Program-made: the position numbers and the translations under genes
Part shown: piece by piece, positions 48,116-57,702 of the stretch
Layout of the letters: every line of letters starts with the position of its first letter
How positions within the stretch are numbered: the first letter of the stretch is position 1
Notes under the pieces: generated by a model
What the model was told of the DNA's origin: nothing
The model's input: the letters and a program-made list of their open reading frames with translations, nothing else
Database searches by the model: none
From: JAGOEF01 sp964511665
GTDB lineage: Bacteria; Bacteroidota; Bacteroidia; Bacteroidales; ML635J-15
NCBI GenBank assembly: GCA_964511665.1
Contig: CAZEHA010000007.1
Span: 23,997-87,996, forward strand
Direction of reading: 5' to 3'
DNA: 64,000 nucleotides

Positions 48116-49735
48116 TTATTCAGTTTTCTCAAGCTTTTCAATCCTCAATCCCAAGTCCATAATACCCGGCAGGTTTTCGACCCGCATGCCCTGTTCAAAC
48201 TGAAACGAATACCGGCCAATTTGTGGAAATCGCACATTTTTTTTCCATAGAATTTTATTATCCCATAAGTCGCCCATGCCATCGCCAAGCCATTTCCCAT
48301 TTTTGTCGGCCAAAATACATTGCACTGTATCAATATCTTTATCGCCGTTGGGTGCAGTTGTCGACACAAAAACCCAAAGGTTGGCATAGGGATATTGTGT
48401 GGCGTTTCGCACCAGAATATAGATATTGTGGCGTGTGGTGGTATCGTTGATTTCGGGTTCAAATCTGATGATGTTTTTATAATTCCACACATAGTTGTCG
48501 ATACGAGTGTATTTTTCGAACACTTTGTTTCTATCGCAACTCATCATCAACGTACTGCCGAGCAATAAAAACATCAGCAATAGGTTGCTGCCCGGTCTGA
48601 ATTTGTTTTTATTTCTGCGTGGTTTTTTTCTGTTTTTTCTCTGCTGGTTCCCATCGAAACGAGAAATACTTTCGTTCGATATATTGTTGGTGAAATCGAG
48701 TTCATTCTTTTGCTGAGTCATATTGTTTTCCTCGTCAACAAGTTTTTCTACCGGTATGCCCTGCCGGTTCATGTCGATAAGCTTTTTAACCCTATCGAGG
48801 CTTAATGCGGCAATTACAGGTACGTTATTCACATAGGTTTCATAGTACATTAGTTTTTTGAATACATCGTTTTTAATATGTCTGGCTTCTCCCGAAGTGG
48901 TATACAAGATTCTGTTATCGTAAACAAAATCGCGACGAGCATCGAGATACACATCCAGTTCAAAATTGAGGCAACATTTCAGTTTTGAACATTGCCCTGC
49001 CAGTTTTTGAGGATTGAGCGATATTTCTTGTATGCGTGCCGCGTTGGTTGAAACAGAGTTGAAATTCGACATCCATGTAGTGCAGCACAATTCGCGGCCA
49101 CAAGGACCAATGCCACCAATTCTGCCGGCTTCCTGACGTGCTCCTATTTGTTTCATTTCGATACGTATGCGGAACTCATCAGCCATGTGTTTTATCAATA
49201 TTCTAAAATCGACGCGTTCATCGGCTATGTAATAAAAAATGGCTTTGGTGCGATCGCCCTGAAACTCAACATCCCCTATTTTCATCGACAATTTCAGTTG
49301 ACCGGCCAATTCTCGGGTTCGCAACATAGTGGGTATTTCGAGGGCAATTGCTTCTTTCCATTTTTGAATATCGTTTTGCTTGGCCTTACGGTACACTTTT
49401 TTCATTTCGGCTTCCATTTTCACATGATGCCTTAACATTTGTTCGCGCACCAGTTCACCGGTAAGCGACACTATCCCGATATCGTGCCCGGGAGAAGCTT
49501 CAACAGCAACAATTTCGCCTTCGCGAAGGCTTAAGTTGTTTACATTGCGATAGTAACCTTTACGGGTATTCTTAAAACGTACCTCAACAATATCGAAATT
49601 GTTGTCGCAAGTAGGCAAATCCGACAGCCAATTGTAAACATCAAGCTTATTGCAGCATTTGTGTGTATGTATATGTGCTGAACTTTCGTCGACTATATCT
49701 ATCTGACAACCTCTTTCAAATTCTCGTTCTGTCAT
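48116..49735 (-). CDS. PSP1/RicT-family protein fused in frame to GldH lipoprotein
   Basis: A single 539-residue frame. Residues about 1-330 are a PSP1/RicT protein, with the Cys-rich Fe-S-binding signature GIGPCGRELCC...LAGQCSKLKCC. Then a Lys/Arg/Asn-rich stretch (about 360-380), and from about residue 383 a hydrophobic segment with a lipobox-like STLMMSC, followed by a GldH-like domain (YVWNYKNIIRFEP ... WLGDGMGDLWDNK) of the gliding-motility lipoprotein family. In related bacteria the two are usually adjacent genes. No stop separates them here. Either a true fusion, an internal start for GldH (ATG near 48572), or a lost stop. RicT is cytosolic and GldH is exported, so a functional fusion would be odd. 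Confidence 0.8.
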   Translation of the reverse strand: MTEREFERGCQIDIVDESSAHIHTHKCCNKLDVYNWLSDLPTCDNNFDIVEVRFKNTRKGYYRNVNNLSLREGEIVAVEASPGHDIGIVSLTGELVREQMLRHHVKMEAEMKKVYRKAKQNDIQKWKEAIALEIPTMLRTRELAGQLKLSMKIGDVEFQGDRTKAIFYYIADERVDFRILIKHMADEFRIRIEMKQIGARQEAGRIGGIGPCGRELCCTTWMSNFNSVSTNAARIQEISLNPQKLAGQCSKLKCCLNFELDVYLDARRDFVYDNRILYTTSGEARHIKNDVFKKLMYYETYVNNVPVIAALSLDRVKKLIDMNRQGIPVEKLVDEENNMTQQKNELDFTNNISNESISRFDGNQQRKNRKKPRRNKNKFRPGSNLLLMFLLLGSTLMMSCDRNKVFEKYTRIDNYVWNYKNIIRFEPEINDTTTRHNIYILVRNATQYPYANLWVFVSTTAPNGDKDIDTVQCILADKNGKWLGDGMGDLWDNKILWKKNVRFPQIGRYSFQFEQGMRVENLPGIMDLGLRIEKLEKTE

Positions 49736-49855
49736 AATATATTATGATATCATTTGTAATAAACATCACAAAGGTATCAAAAAATTCTGTTGAATTTTTA
49801 TTTCAGATCCACGATATTCAATTGAATCCCTTTGTGTATGTACAGGAAAAAATGC

Positions 49856-52800
49856 TTAAATGCGCTTTTTTAATTCTTCGAGAACCTCTTTTTTCCCTTC
49901 TTCACGCATGTTGCGGGCAGTTTGGGTGAAATACTCATGCTTGCTGATGAACCGGTATTGGAAACGGTTCCATTCCTCGATTGTATTTACTTTATGTCGT
50001 TCGAAAAGTTCTCTGAAAAGGTTTTGCGAAACCACAATAAAATCGCTACGTCCCAAATAATCGAGGTCGGCATCACACATAATCTGCTCGAGATGGTTTT
50101 TGGGTTTGGGTGGCATTTTTGTTGATAATATCAAATCTTTCACACGCTGTATTTGCTCGGGAGTATATCGGTACGAAGGCAGGATGTCGGCTGCCAGATT
50201 GGCTCCAAGAGGTTCGTTGTTGTCGTAAGATATCATGAAACCGGCGTCGTGAAACAAGGCTGCGGTTTTCAGCAGCAGCAACTCTTCTTCGTTTACTTTT
50301 TCTTCACGACCTAAATGTTCAACCCGTGAACAAACATTTACAGTGTGCCTTACATTATGGTAATATAGGTTTTTAGGAAGATCTCGTTCTATTTTTTGCA
50401 GCATAAACTCTTCGAGGTCGTTGTATCGCAGATTTTGCATTTTGATTGAAAACAAACTGTTGGCTACCTTTCCCGAAGAGAACTCCGACAAATCTTTTTT
50501 TATTCGATGCACCAAATACATATCAAGATCGCCCTTATATTTCACCGTAGTTTTGCCTCGCTCTTCGCATTCGAAAAAGTCTTTTATATATTCGTAAGTT
50601 GACGACGAAATGTTAACCTTTCCGACAATTCCATACGATTCCATGCGACTTGCAATGTTAACGGTGTCGCCCCAGATATCGTATTCAATTTTATGCTCAC
50701 CTACCACTCCGGCAATAACCGAACCGGTGTGAATGCCAATACGAATTTTGAAGTCGATATTGAATTCTTGGTTTATTTTGGGTAAAGCTTCCTGCATTTG
50801 CAACGCGGCTAGTACCATTTCGCTGGGTGTGGTTCTATCCTTAATTCTCATTCCTGCCGCACACATGTAGGCATCGCCAATAGTTTTGATTTTGTCGATT
50901 TGATATTTTGAAATAATAGTATCGAAGGCCGAGAATATTTTGTTGAGGTAACCAACCAATATCTGTGCATCTACGTTTTCGGCAATTTTGGTAAATCCCT
51001 GAATATCGGCAAACAATACAGTTACCAAATCGTATTTTTTCGATTGAGCCTTTCCGTCTTTTTGAATTTCTTCAACAGTTTTCTCGGGGAGAAGTCTTTG
51101 TACGAGTTTTTGGGTTTGTTCCTTTTGCCGAATCAATTCATTGGTACGTTCTGCTACAACACGCTCAAGTTTGTTCTTATCGGCGGCATGCTTCAGTTCG
51201 TTTAGCTTAAAAAACATAAATATGAGCGACGATAGAAACAAGAGATATATTAAAAATGCCCACCACCTGAGATATAGGGGCGAAAGCACCGTGAATTCGA
51301 AAATGGCCGTTTCCGATAAATTTCCGTAAATATCGCGTGCCTGAACCATGAATCGATAATTGCCGGGGGGTAAATATGTATAGTCTTTAAATGTGATTGT
51401 GCTCCAGTCTGACCAGGAATCGTTGAATCCTTCGAGCCGGGTTTTGTATTCAACTTCACCGTGACTATCATAAAAGAAAGCGGTAAATTCGAACTGCACA
51501 TGATTGTTGGAATATGACAAGCTGGGTGTGTAGATCTGCTTGCCTTCGTCATCGAATAGTATGTTTTCTTTTTCGCTAGGGAGGTCTGTTTTTCTGATAA
51601 CACACAGCACCTGAAGCTTTTCGCCGGTTTCCTCTGTGTGCTGAGCATAACGAACCAATCCGTCGAATCCGCCAAACCATACTACATTGTTAACATCGCA
51701 ATAGATACTTTCGATGTTGACTTCTTTAAGTACATTGAGGTCCTTATAAAAATAGTTTACAATTTCGCTGTGATTGTAGTTCAGATAGCCGGTAATACGT
51801 TCCGAGGTATTCTCGTTGATGCTGCTGAACCATATTTTCCCGTATTGTTGCTCTACTATTGGGAAGAAATGGTTAATGCCGGCCACAACCAAATTTTTAA
51901 ACATGTAGTGTGGTACAAACTTTCCGTTTTCGTAGTGCAGCACTCCCTTTTGAGTGCTGAAGATAACACCTTTTTGTGTTTTATATGTATCTACCCACAT
52001 GAAGTCTTTGGGTAATCCTGTGTCTTCGTAATATTGTGTTATTTTGGGGTGCAATAGGTTTTGGTCCTTGAAATCGAGACGAAACAAACCATCGTTGTTC
52101 GATCCTATCCAAAAAACACTGTCGGAGTCTTCAGCAATAGTGCGTACATCAAAATCGAAATCAGAAACACGCCCCAAAAACTGCAATTCGTTGTCGATAA
52201 TTTCGAAAACGGCTGCACCACCTTTACCAATACCAAATACAATGTTCGGGAAAGTCTGCGAAAAATGTATTTTTCGGAATTCTCCTTCGTAAATAAGTGT
52301 AACCCTATCATCTGAATCGAGCTTATAAAGACCCTTGTCGGTAGAAACATAAAGAGAATTTATAAAAGGCGCTAGATCGTGAGTTTCGGCCAAAATGTCG
52401 GGAACTTTGACAAAGGATTTTTCGTCGTTCAATAAAAATGCCTTCAAATTTTGTTTCTGTCCTTGATCGAAATAATAAAGCCCCTGTGTCGACCCGAAAT
52501 ACATTTTATTGTTGAACCGCATCATTGAACTGATTGCTCCGTTGATACCATAACTTGTGTTGAAGTAACAAAGTTGCGAAGGAAAATCGACCAGACTAAT
52601 GCCATTGTAGGTAGCCACCCAAAGTTTTCCTGAAGCATCAACAAACAAATCGGTAATCCGATTGTCGAGCATACCGTGTTTTTTGTTCAATGAAAACAAA
52701 TAGCGACCCGATTGATCAATGCAAATAATACCGCCATATTCAGTCCCAATTACAATAGTATTGTTTTTTAGTGCAATGGCTTTTACATAACCATTCTCCT

Positions 52801-53515
52801 GCAAATACATATCGGCATCGGTTTCAAAAAGACTTAAACCATCGGCGCTATATTTTAAAAAACTAGCTTGCCCCGCACATTTTATCAGCATATTTTTATC
52901 GCCGGTTGCAAATACATCAATTACTGCCAGTCCTTGCAAAATTTGAGTAAAGGGTAATATTTTGAGTTTGTATGTATTTGTATTCAGTTCGAACAATCCC
53001 GCATTTTTTTGATGTATCACTAATTTATTGTTTGCCGAAAAGCCCAGCAATTCTGTTTCCGACTCGAAAATAACTATTAAAGAATCTTGTTTTAGTGTTA
53101 AAATCTTGTAGGGAGCAACAAAAAACACCTGTTCATCGCAAATATGAATACTCGATACCTGCCCGATAAAGTTATCTTTGGGTATCTTGAGCTCTTTCAC
53201 CTGCATGCGATTCAGAAAGGGTGTTATTTTTATTATGCGATTGTAGCCTGCTGCATAAACTTCGCCATTTAAACCGCTTTTAACGATTGGGGTCCCCTTT
53301 AAAGGGTGATTTTTCCATGTAGTATTATCGAAACGCAATACATTGTTCAAGTTCCCGAAATACATAAACCCAAAATGGTCTTGAGCAATCGAAAAGTTTT
53401 GACTCTCCTGCTTGTAATCTTTGGGTGCAAAATTAATAAACCTGGGCAGCCCGTGTTCAATATCGCTTGCAGAAGTTGTATGCGAGCAACACAATAACAC
53501 TATACATAAAGGCAA
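49856..53515 (-). CDS. Periplasmic-propeller adenylate cyclase with C-terminal HD domain
   Basis: 1,219 residues. An N-terminal signal (CIVLLCCSHTTSA) is followed by a two-component-regulator beta-propeller (about 30-640), a Y_Y_Y domain (about 655-740), a membrane segment (about 747-768), a coiled coil and a class III cyclase domain (about 815-985). FADIQGF gives one metal Asp; KTIGDAYM gives Lys and the second Asp; YDIWGDTVNIASR gives the adenine-selective Asp plus the transition-state Asn and Arg, so cAMP synthesis is expected. The end (about 1040-1190) is an HD-type metal domain with HDAG near residue 1088. No ATG is in frame; the TTG at 53515 is the working start. Confidence 0.85.
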   Translation of the reverse strand: MPLCIVLLCCSHTTSASDIEHGLPRFINFAPKDYKQESQNFSIAQDHFGFMYFGNLNNVLRFDNTTWKNHPLKGTPIVKSGLNGEVYAAGYNRIIKITPFLNRMQVKELKIPKDNFIGQVSSIHICDEQVFFVAPYKILTLKQDSLIVIFESETELLGFSANNKLVIHQKNAGLFELNTNTYKLKILPFTQILQGLAVIDVFATGDKNMLIKCAGQASFLKYSADGLSLFETDADMYLQENGYVKAIALKNNTIVIGTEYGGIICIDQSGRYLFSLNKKHGMLDNRITDLFVDASGKLWVATYNGISLVDFPSQLCYFNTSYGINGAISSMMRFNNKMYFGSTQGLYYFDQGQKQNLKAFLLNDEKSFVKVPDILAETHDLAPFINSLYVSTDKGLYKLDSDDRVTLIYEGEFRKIHFSQTFPNIVFGIGKGGAAVFEIIDNELQFLGRVSDFDFDVRTIAEDSDSVFWIGSNNDGLFRLDFKDQNLLHPKITQYYEDTGLPKDFMWVDTYKTQKGVIFSTQKGVLHYENGKFVPHYMFKNLVVAGINHFFPIVEQQYGKIWFSSINENTSERITGYLNYNHSEIVNYFYKDLNVLKEVNIESIYCDVNNVVWFGGFDGLVRYAQHTEETGEKLQVLCVIRKTDLPSEKENILFDDEGKQIYTPSLSYSNNHVQFEFTAFFYDSHGEVEYKTRLEGFNDSWSDWSTITFKDYTYLPPGNYRFMVQARDIYGNLSETAIFEFTVLSPLYLRWWAFLIYLLFLSSLIFMFFKLNELKHAADKNKLERVVAERTNELIRQKEQTQKLVQRLLPEKTVEEIQKDGKAQSKKYDLVTVLFADIQGFTKIAENVDAQILVGYLNKIFSAFDTIISKYQIDKIKTIGDAYMCAAGMRIKDRTTPSEMVLAALQMQEALPKINQEFNIDFKIRIGIHTGSVIAGVVGEHKIEYDIWGDTVNIASRMESYGIVGKVNISSSTYEYIKDFFECEERGKTTVKYKGDLDMYLVHRIKKDLSEFSSGKVANSLFSIKMQNLRYNDLEEFMLQKIERDLPKNLYYHNVRHTVNVCSRVEHLGREEKVNEEELLLLKTAALFHDAGFMISYDNNEPLGANLAADILPSYRYTPEQIQRVKDLILSTKMPPKPKNHLEQIMCDADLDYLGRSDFIVVSQNLFRELFERHKVNTIEEWNRFQYRFISKHEYFTQTARNMREEGKKEVLEELKKRI

Positions 53516-53673
53516 AAATAAGCTCGATGCAGTTCTACTATTATAGAATGCTATTATTTGCTTAAAACGGGTACTATTTGTTTTTAACTTTTTGATGTAG
53601 CGAATGTAAGAATAATTTTTATTCGTAACATTTATTTGTTTTATTTGTTATAAATGCAATAAATAGAAATGGT

Positions 53674-54900
53674 ATGAGTCGTGGAAAAGAAAACAAACCT
53701 CATATTGGTATATATGGGCGCCGCAATGCAGGAAAAAGTTCGTTGATCAACCGTATCACAGGGCAGGAAGTGTCAATTGTTTCTGATTTTGCCGGAACCA
53801 CAACCGACCCCGTAAAAAAAAGTGTCGAAATTACCGGATTTGCTCCTGTAATTGTTATCGACACCGGAGGTGTTGACGATGAGGGGGAACTTGGGTTGAA
53901 ACGCGTTGCAAAAACCATGCATAGCATTGCACACATCGATTTGGGTATACTCGTGGTTACAAACAACAGTTTTTGTGAATCGGAACAAAAAGTGGTTGAT
54001 GCCTTCAAAAAACATGATGTACCGTTTTTTATAATTTACAACAAATCTGACTTGTTAGCTCCCAGCAACAACTTCATCAACAAGCTGAAACATGATTTTG
54101 ACTGTGAGATTGTGGTCTTTAGTGCCACCAGCACGGCCAATACCGATGAAGTGGTTGCTGCTATAAAGAACAACATTCCCGATATGTCGTGGAAAACACA
54201 ATCGCTGCTTGGAGGTTTGGTAAGCTATGGCGACATAGTGTTGCTGATAACTCCCATCGACATTGAAGCACCGGAAGGTAGGCTTATTTTACCTCAGGTG
54301 CAAACCATCCGCGATATCTTAGACAACGACTGCACGGCAATTGTAGTAAAAGAGAAAGAGCTTGATGCTTTTTTGCGAAAAACAAAACTACGTCCCAATC
54401 TGGTCATTACCGACTCGCAAATTTTTTTGAAGGCCGATGCCAGTATTCCGGCCGATATTCCACTAACCGGGTTTAGTGTTCTGTTGGCACGCTATAAAGG
54501 CGATTTTGATAATTATTTAAAGGGAACGCCACATATTTCGAAGCTGGAGAATGGAGACAGGGTGTTGATATTAGAAAGTTGCACACATCATGTATCGTGC
54601 GACGATATTGGCAGGGTGAAGATTCCACGCTGGATGACAAACTATACGGGCAAAAATTTGGAATTTGATGTGGTAACAGGCCTTGATGCCCTGCCGCGTG
54701 ATATCAGGAGCTATGCTCTGGTGGTGCAGTGCGGTGGCTGTGTGTTAACGCGCAAGCAGGTGGTTAGCCGGTTAAAAGTGGCAGTTGAAGCAGGCGTTCC
54801 TGTTACAAACTACGGTATGGCCATTGCATGGATGCATGGAATTTATAAGCGCGCTGTTGCTCCGTTTTTGGGCGAAATCGATGATGGTGAAATGTTGTAA
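53674..54900 (+). CDS. hydF: [FeFe]-hydrogenase maturation GTPase HydF
   Basis: 408 residues. An Era/TrmE-like GTPase domain with P-loop GRRNAGKSS (about 15-23), TTTDP, DTGGVDD and NKSD motifs. The C-terminal Fe-S region has CTHH and, about 50 residues later, QCGGC; the usual family motif is CxH...HCxxC, so Gln replaces the second His. HydF is the scaffold on which HydE and HydG build the two-iron subcluster before delivery to hydrogenase. No hydE, hydG or hydrogenase gene is in the window. It implies an anaerobe with [FeFe] hydrogenase. Confidence 0.95.
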   Translation: MSRGKENKPHIGIYGRRNAGKSSLINRITGQEVSIVSDFAGTTTDPVKKSVEITGFAPVIVIDTGGVDDEGELGLKRVAKTMHSIAHIDLGILVVTNNSFCESEQKVVDAFKKHDVPFFIIYNKSDLLAPSNNFINKLKHDFDCEIVVFSATSTANTDEVVAAIKNNIPDMSWKTQSLLGGLVSYGDIVLLITPIDIEAPEGRLILPQVQTIRDILDNDCTAIVVKEKELDAFLRKTKLRPNLVITDSQIFLKADASIPADIPLTGFSVLLARYKGDFDNYLKGTPHISKLENGDRVLILESCTHHVSCDDIGRVKIPRWMTNYTGKNLEFDVVTGLDALPRDIRSYALVVQCGGCVLTRKQVVSRLKVAVEAGVPVTNYGMAIAWMHGIYKRAVAPFLGEIDDGEML

Positions 54901-55140
54901 ACACTGGCGAAAGTACATGCAATATTACAGAACTAGTGCAATTGTTCTTTCAAAACATGATAAAGCTTAACTCTTTCTTACACATTTGTTTATTGGTTTT
55001 AATATCGGTAACTGCAATAGTAGCTTGCTGGAGATGTGCCTTGTGGAACCTAAGGTATGGTACAAAACATATGGTTTTGTTAGGATTAATGGGGCATTAT
55101 TTTTAATTTTGAAGTCGATTAACACATTAAAATTTTTCGT

Positions 55141-56160
55141 ATGGTTGATTTAAACTGGTCGCAATTGCCTTTCGGATATGTGAAAACCAATTGCAACGTA
55201 CGCGCATACTATAAAAACGGTGCCTGGAGCAAGCCCGAAGTTACCGATTCTGAATTTGTGAATGTTCATATGGCAGCTACCGTGTTGCACTATGGGCAGG
55301 AGGCATTCGAAGGAATGAAGGCCTATCGTGGTAAAGATGGTAAAATACGCCTGTTTCGCTGGGACGAAAACTGGAAACGTCTGCAAAACTCGGCCGATGG
55401 TATCCTGATGCAAGCGGTACCCAAAGATTTGTTTTACGAAATGGTGAAAACCGTGGTGCTAAAAAACCGGGAGTTTGTTCCCCCGCATGGTTCGGGAGCA
55501 TCGCTCTATATCAGGCCGTTTTTGTTTGGCAGCGGCCCTAAGGTAGGCGTAAATCCCTCCGACGAATATACCTTTATTATTTTTGTTACACCGGTGGGGC
55601 CCTATTTTAAAGGCGGTTTTAACCCCATAAAAATAGCCATTGTTCGCGATACCGACCGCGCAGCACCTCTGGGTACCGGAACATTGAAAGTCGGAGGTAA
55701 CTATGCTGCCAGTTTGCGTGGCGTAGAGCGAGTGCATAAAGCCGGTTACGGAGCACCTATGTATCTCGATGCAAAAGAGAAAAAATATATCGACGAAATT
55801 GGTGCCGCCAACTTCTTTGCTATTAAAGACAATACATATATCACACCCGAGAGTACTTCAATTCTTCCATCTATCACCAACAAGAGTCTGTTAGAATTGG
55901 CGCAGCACCTTGGCTTCAAAACCGAACGCCGTCCGGTGGCCGAAGACGAACTCAGCAGTTTCGAGGAAGTGGGTGCTTGTGGCACAGCGGCTATAATTGC
56001 CCCCATTGGCGAAATTAAAGACCTCGATTCAGGGCATGTTTACCAATATTGCAAAGATGGCAAGGCCGGTCCTGTTTCAACACGTTTGTACGAAACCCTT
56101 GTAGGTATTCAGTTTGGCGATATCGATGATCCGTTTGGCTGGGTAAGCATACTCGATTAA
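55141..56160 (+). CDS. ilvE: Branched-chain amino acid aminotransferase
   Basis: 339 residues, fold-type IV PLP enzyme of the longer (type II) IlvE group. The PLP lysine is Lys183 in GTLKVGGNYAAS. HYGQEAFEGMKAYR (about 50-63) and SLYIRPFLFG (about 121-130) are substrate and cofactor motifs, and EVGACGTAAII is the phosphate-cup segment. It transfers the amino group between glutamate and the 2-oxo acids of Val, Leu and Ile. A TAATTTTG -7-like box lies at 55105-55112. Monocistronic. Confidence 0.96.
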   Translation: MVDLNWSQLPFGYVKTNCNVRAYYKNGAWSKPEVTDSEFVNVHMAATVLHYGQEAFEGMKAYRGKDGKIRLFRWDENWKRLQNSADGILMQAVPKDLFYEMVKTVVLKNREFVPPHGSGASLYIRPFLFGSGPKVGVNPSDEYTFIIFVTPVGPYFKGGFNPIKIAIVRDTDRAAPLGTGTLKVGGNYAASLRGVERVHKAGYGAPMYLDAKEKKYIDEIGAANFFAIKDNTYITPESTSILPSITNKSLLELAQHLGFKTERRPVAEDELSSFEEVGACGTAAIIAPIGEIKDLDSGHVYQYCKDGKAGPVSTRLYETLVGIQFGDIDDPFGWVSILD

Positions 56161-56205
56161 CCTGTTCTGTATTTTATTTTAAGTGTATGCTTGCCTGTTG
56201 ATGCT

Positions 56206-56956
56206 TTAGTCTCTGATGCAGCGCACGCTGCTTCCGCTATGCATGTCTTGCTGTGCTCTCATAATGCCGGAGTTATCGTAGCCTAGCTTTCGAAAGTATG
56301 AAAAACCAACAGCAACAGTCGAAGTCCAGAAACTGCCATATTGCTTCAGTTCGCCGAAGGGCGCTGTTTCAAAAGTGTAATCCATATCGCGTCTTCCACC
56401 ACCCAGTGCTGTGAAAAATGTGCTATTATCGGCTCCGGTATTCGGGGTATTCCAATGTGCGGTGCCGGTTTCCTTCAGCTTCCCGCCTGCATCGGTTCCT
56501 CTCCACCCGTAGGTATTTGTGTCGTCGATGCCCAAAAACAATTCGAGGCTTTGCCACTCGGCATCGCTTGCCACATGCCAGCCAATAGGGCAAAGCTTTC
56601 CGGTTTCAACCGCGTAAAAATTGTACAACGCACCATACACGTTACCAATAGCCTGATTGTTGTTGTACCAGCAATAACCGGGAGTGTTGTAATATGTCCA
56701 GTCGTAAGGCAGCGGCTTATGCGGTATGTTTTCGCCATCGTTGTACTTGGTGCTTTTCAGGTTTTGTTGCAGCCAGCATTGGTTGCCTATTTTCACTGTA
56801 TTATATATATACATTGCCCTCATAATCGCTAACCGTGTAGTTGCCGCAACTGTCGGGTGTAACATACAGAGCTCCCTGGTAGGGTGTCAGTACTATTGTT
56901 TGCGCATAAACCCAAGAAGCAATTGTGCAACAAAGTAATATGAAAGCAATTCTCAT
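56206..56956 (-). pseudogene. FISUMP paralogue 5, frameshifted at a TA repeat
   Basis: The ATG at 56956 opens a frame with a signal peptide (MRIAFILLCCTIASWVYAQ), the family sequence TIVLTPYQGALYVTP and SDYEGNVYI, then a stop at 56801-56803. The rest of the protein (VKIGNQCWLQQNLK ... GWHVASDAEW ... SSVRCIRD) continues in another frame to 56206. The break falls in a (TA)5 tract. Paralogues read EGN-x-Y-x-x-V-x-IG, so (TA)3 would give EGNVYNTVKIG in frame; the copy here has four extra bases. The downstream part alone is open for 219 codons but has no export signal. Last gene of the stalk/FISUMP operon; its start is 3 bp after the stop of paralogue 4. Confidence 0.85.
56802..56811. repeat. (TA)5 dinucleotide tract at the frameshift in FISUMP paralogue 5
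   Basis: Five TA units in the coding sequence exactly where signal-peptide and body frames separate. Loss of two units or gain of one restores the frame, so the tract could switch the gene on and off by slippage. Confidence 0.85.
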
Positions 56957-56959
56957 GAT

Positions 56960-57700
56960 TTAATCTTTTATGCAACGTATATATTTTCCTAATTCCTTAA
57001 AATAGTGATATCCCGAAACAGTAGTGCTGTTGAAAGACATAGATTGATACCAAGCGTTTTCGGTTGAGTTTTCGGTTGAAGTCCACCAATAGCCATAGAC
57101 TCCAGGATCGAAAGTTGCTCCAATATTGTTGCGGGAGCTGCCCGGACGGGCTGTAAAACCGGTTTCGTTAGTTGCTCCGGTATTTGGGCTGTTCCAGTGT
57201 TCTGTTCCGGTTTCTTTAAGTTTGCCTCCGGCCGAAACGACTCCTCCTAAAAAAATTGTTAATTGTGTCCATTCGGCAACGCTTGGCAAATGCCAGCCTG
57301 TTGGGCAGACACCCTAAACTCCACTTGGATTTGAACTACTGCTTGCCGAACCATTCATGGCAGCCGGCCAGTTGTAAAGCACACCGTATATGTCGTAATA
57401 TACTGTAGCTTTTGCTTCACTTACATTGTTGCCATTGTAACCGTAAACATAATAATACGGAATAGTATACGAACCTGTATTATGATCAACTACGCTGGGC
57501 AAGTAACGCATGTTTTGAGCCATCCAGCAATGATTGCCTATTTTTACAACATCATAGGTGTTGCCCTCGATATCGGTAACCGTTTCGGGGCATTCCATTT
57601 CGGTAGTGTTGTGCACTCCCTGATATGAAGGTAAAACAATTTGAGCCGAAATGGCTTCAATAATTAATAATAGCAGTATAATAAATAGTGTTTCTTTCAT
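56960..57700 (-). pseudogene. FISUMP paralogue 4 interrupted by one in-frame TAG
   Basis: Signal peptide from the ATG at 57700 (MKETLFIILLLLIIEAISAQ), then IVLPSYQGVH, EGNTYDVVKIGNHCWMAQN and LYNWPAAMNGSASSSSNPSGV, followed by TAG at 57314-57316. The same frame continues GVCPTGWHLPSVAEW ... KYIRCIKD to 56960. FISUMP proteins normally read NPSGVQGVCPTGWHLPS, so the stop corresponds to CAG (Gln) changed to TAG. The reading is otherwise intact. Start lies 2 bp after the stop of paralogue 3. Confidence 0.85.
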
Positions 57701-57702
57701 TT

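Noticed and set aside
49744..49860. Regulatory RNA or promoter pair between the RicT-GldH and cyclase genes
   Set aside because: There is a TACCTTTG -7-like box for the RicT-GldH gene (49769-49776) but no -33 box and no stable structured RNA visible by eye.
54901..55140. Short ORF starting at 54957 with a hydrophobic segment
   Set aside because: The frame has no clear stop before ilvE and no conserved pattern; it looks like A/T-rich spacer between hydF and ilvE.
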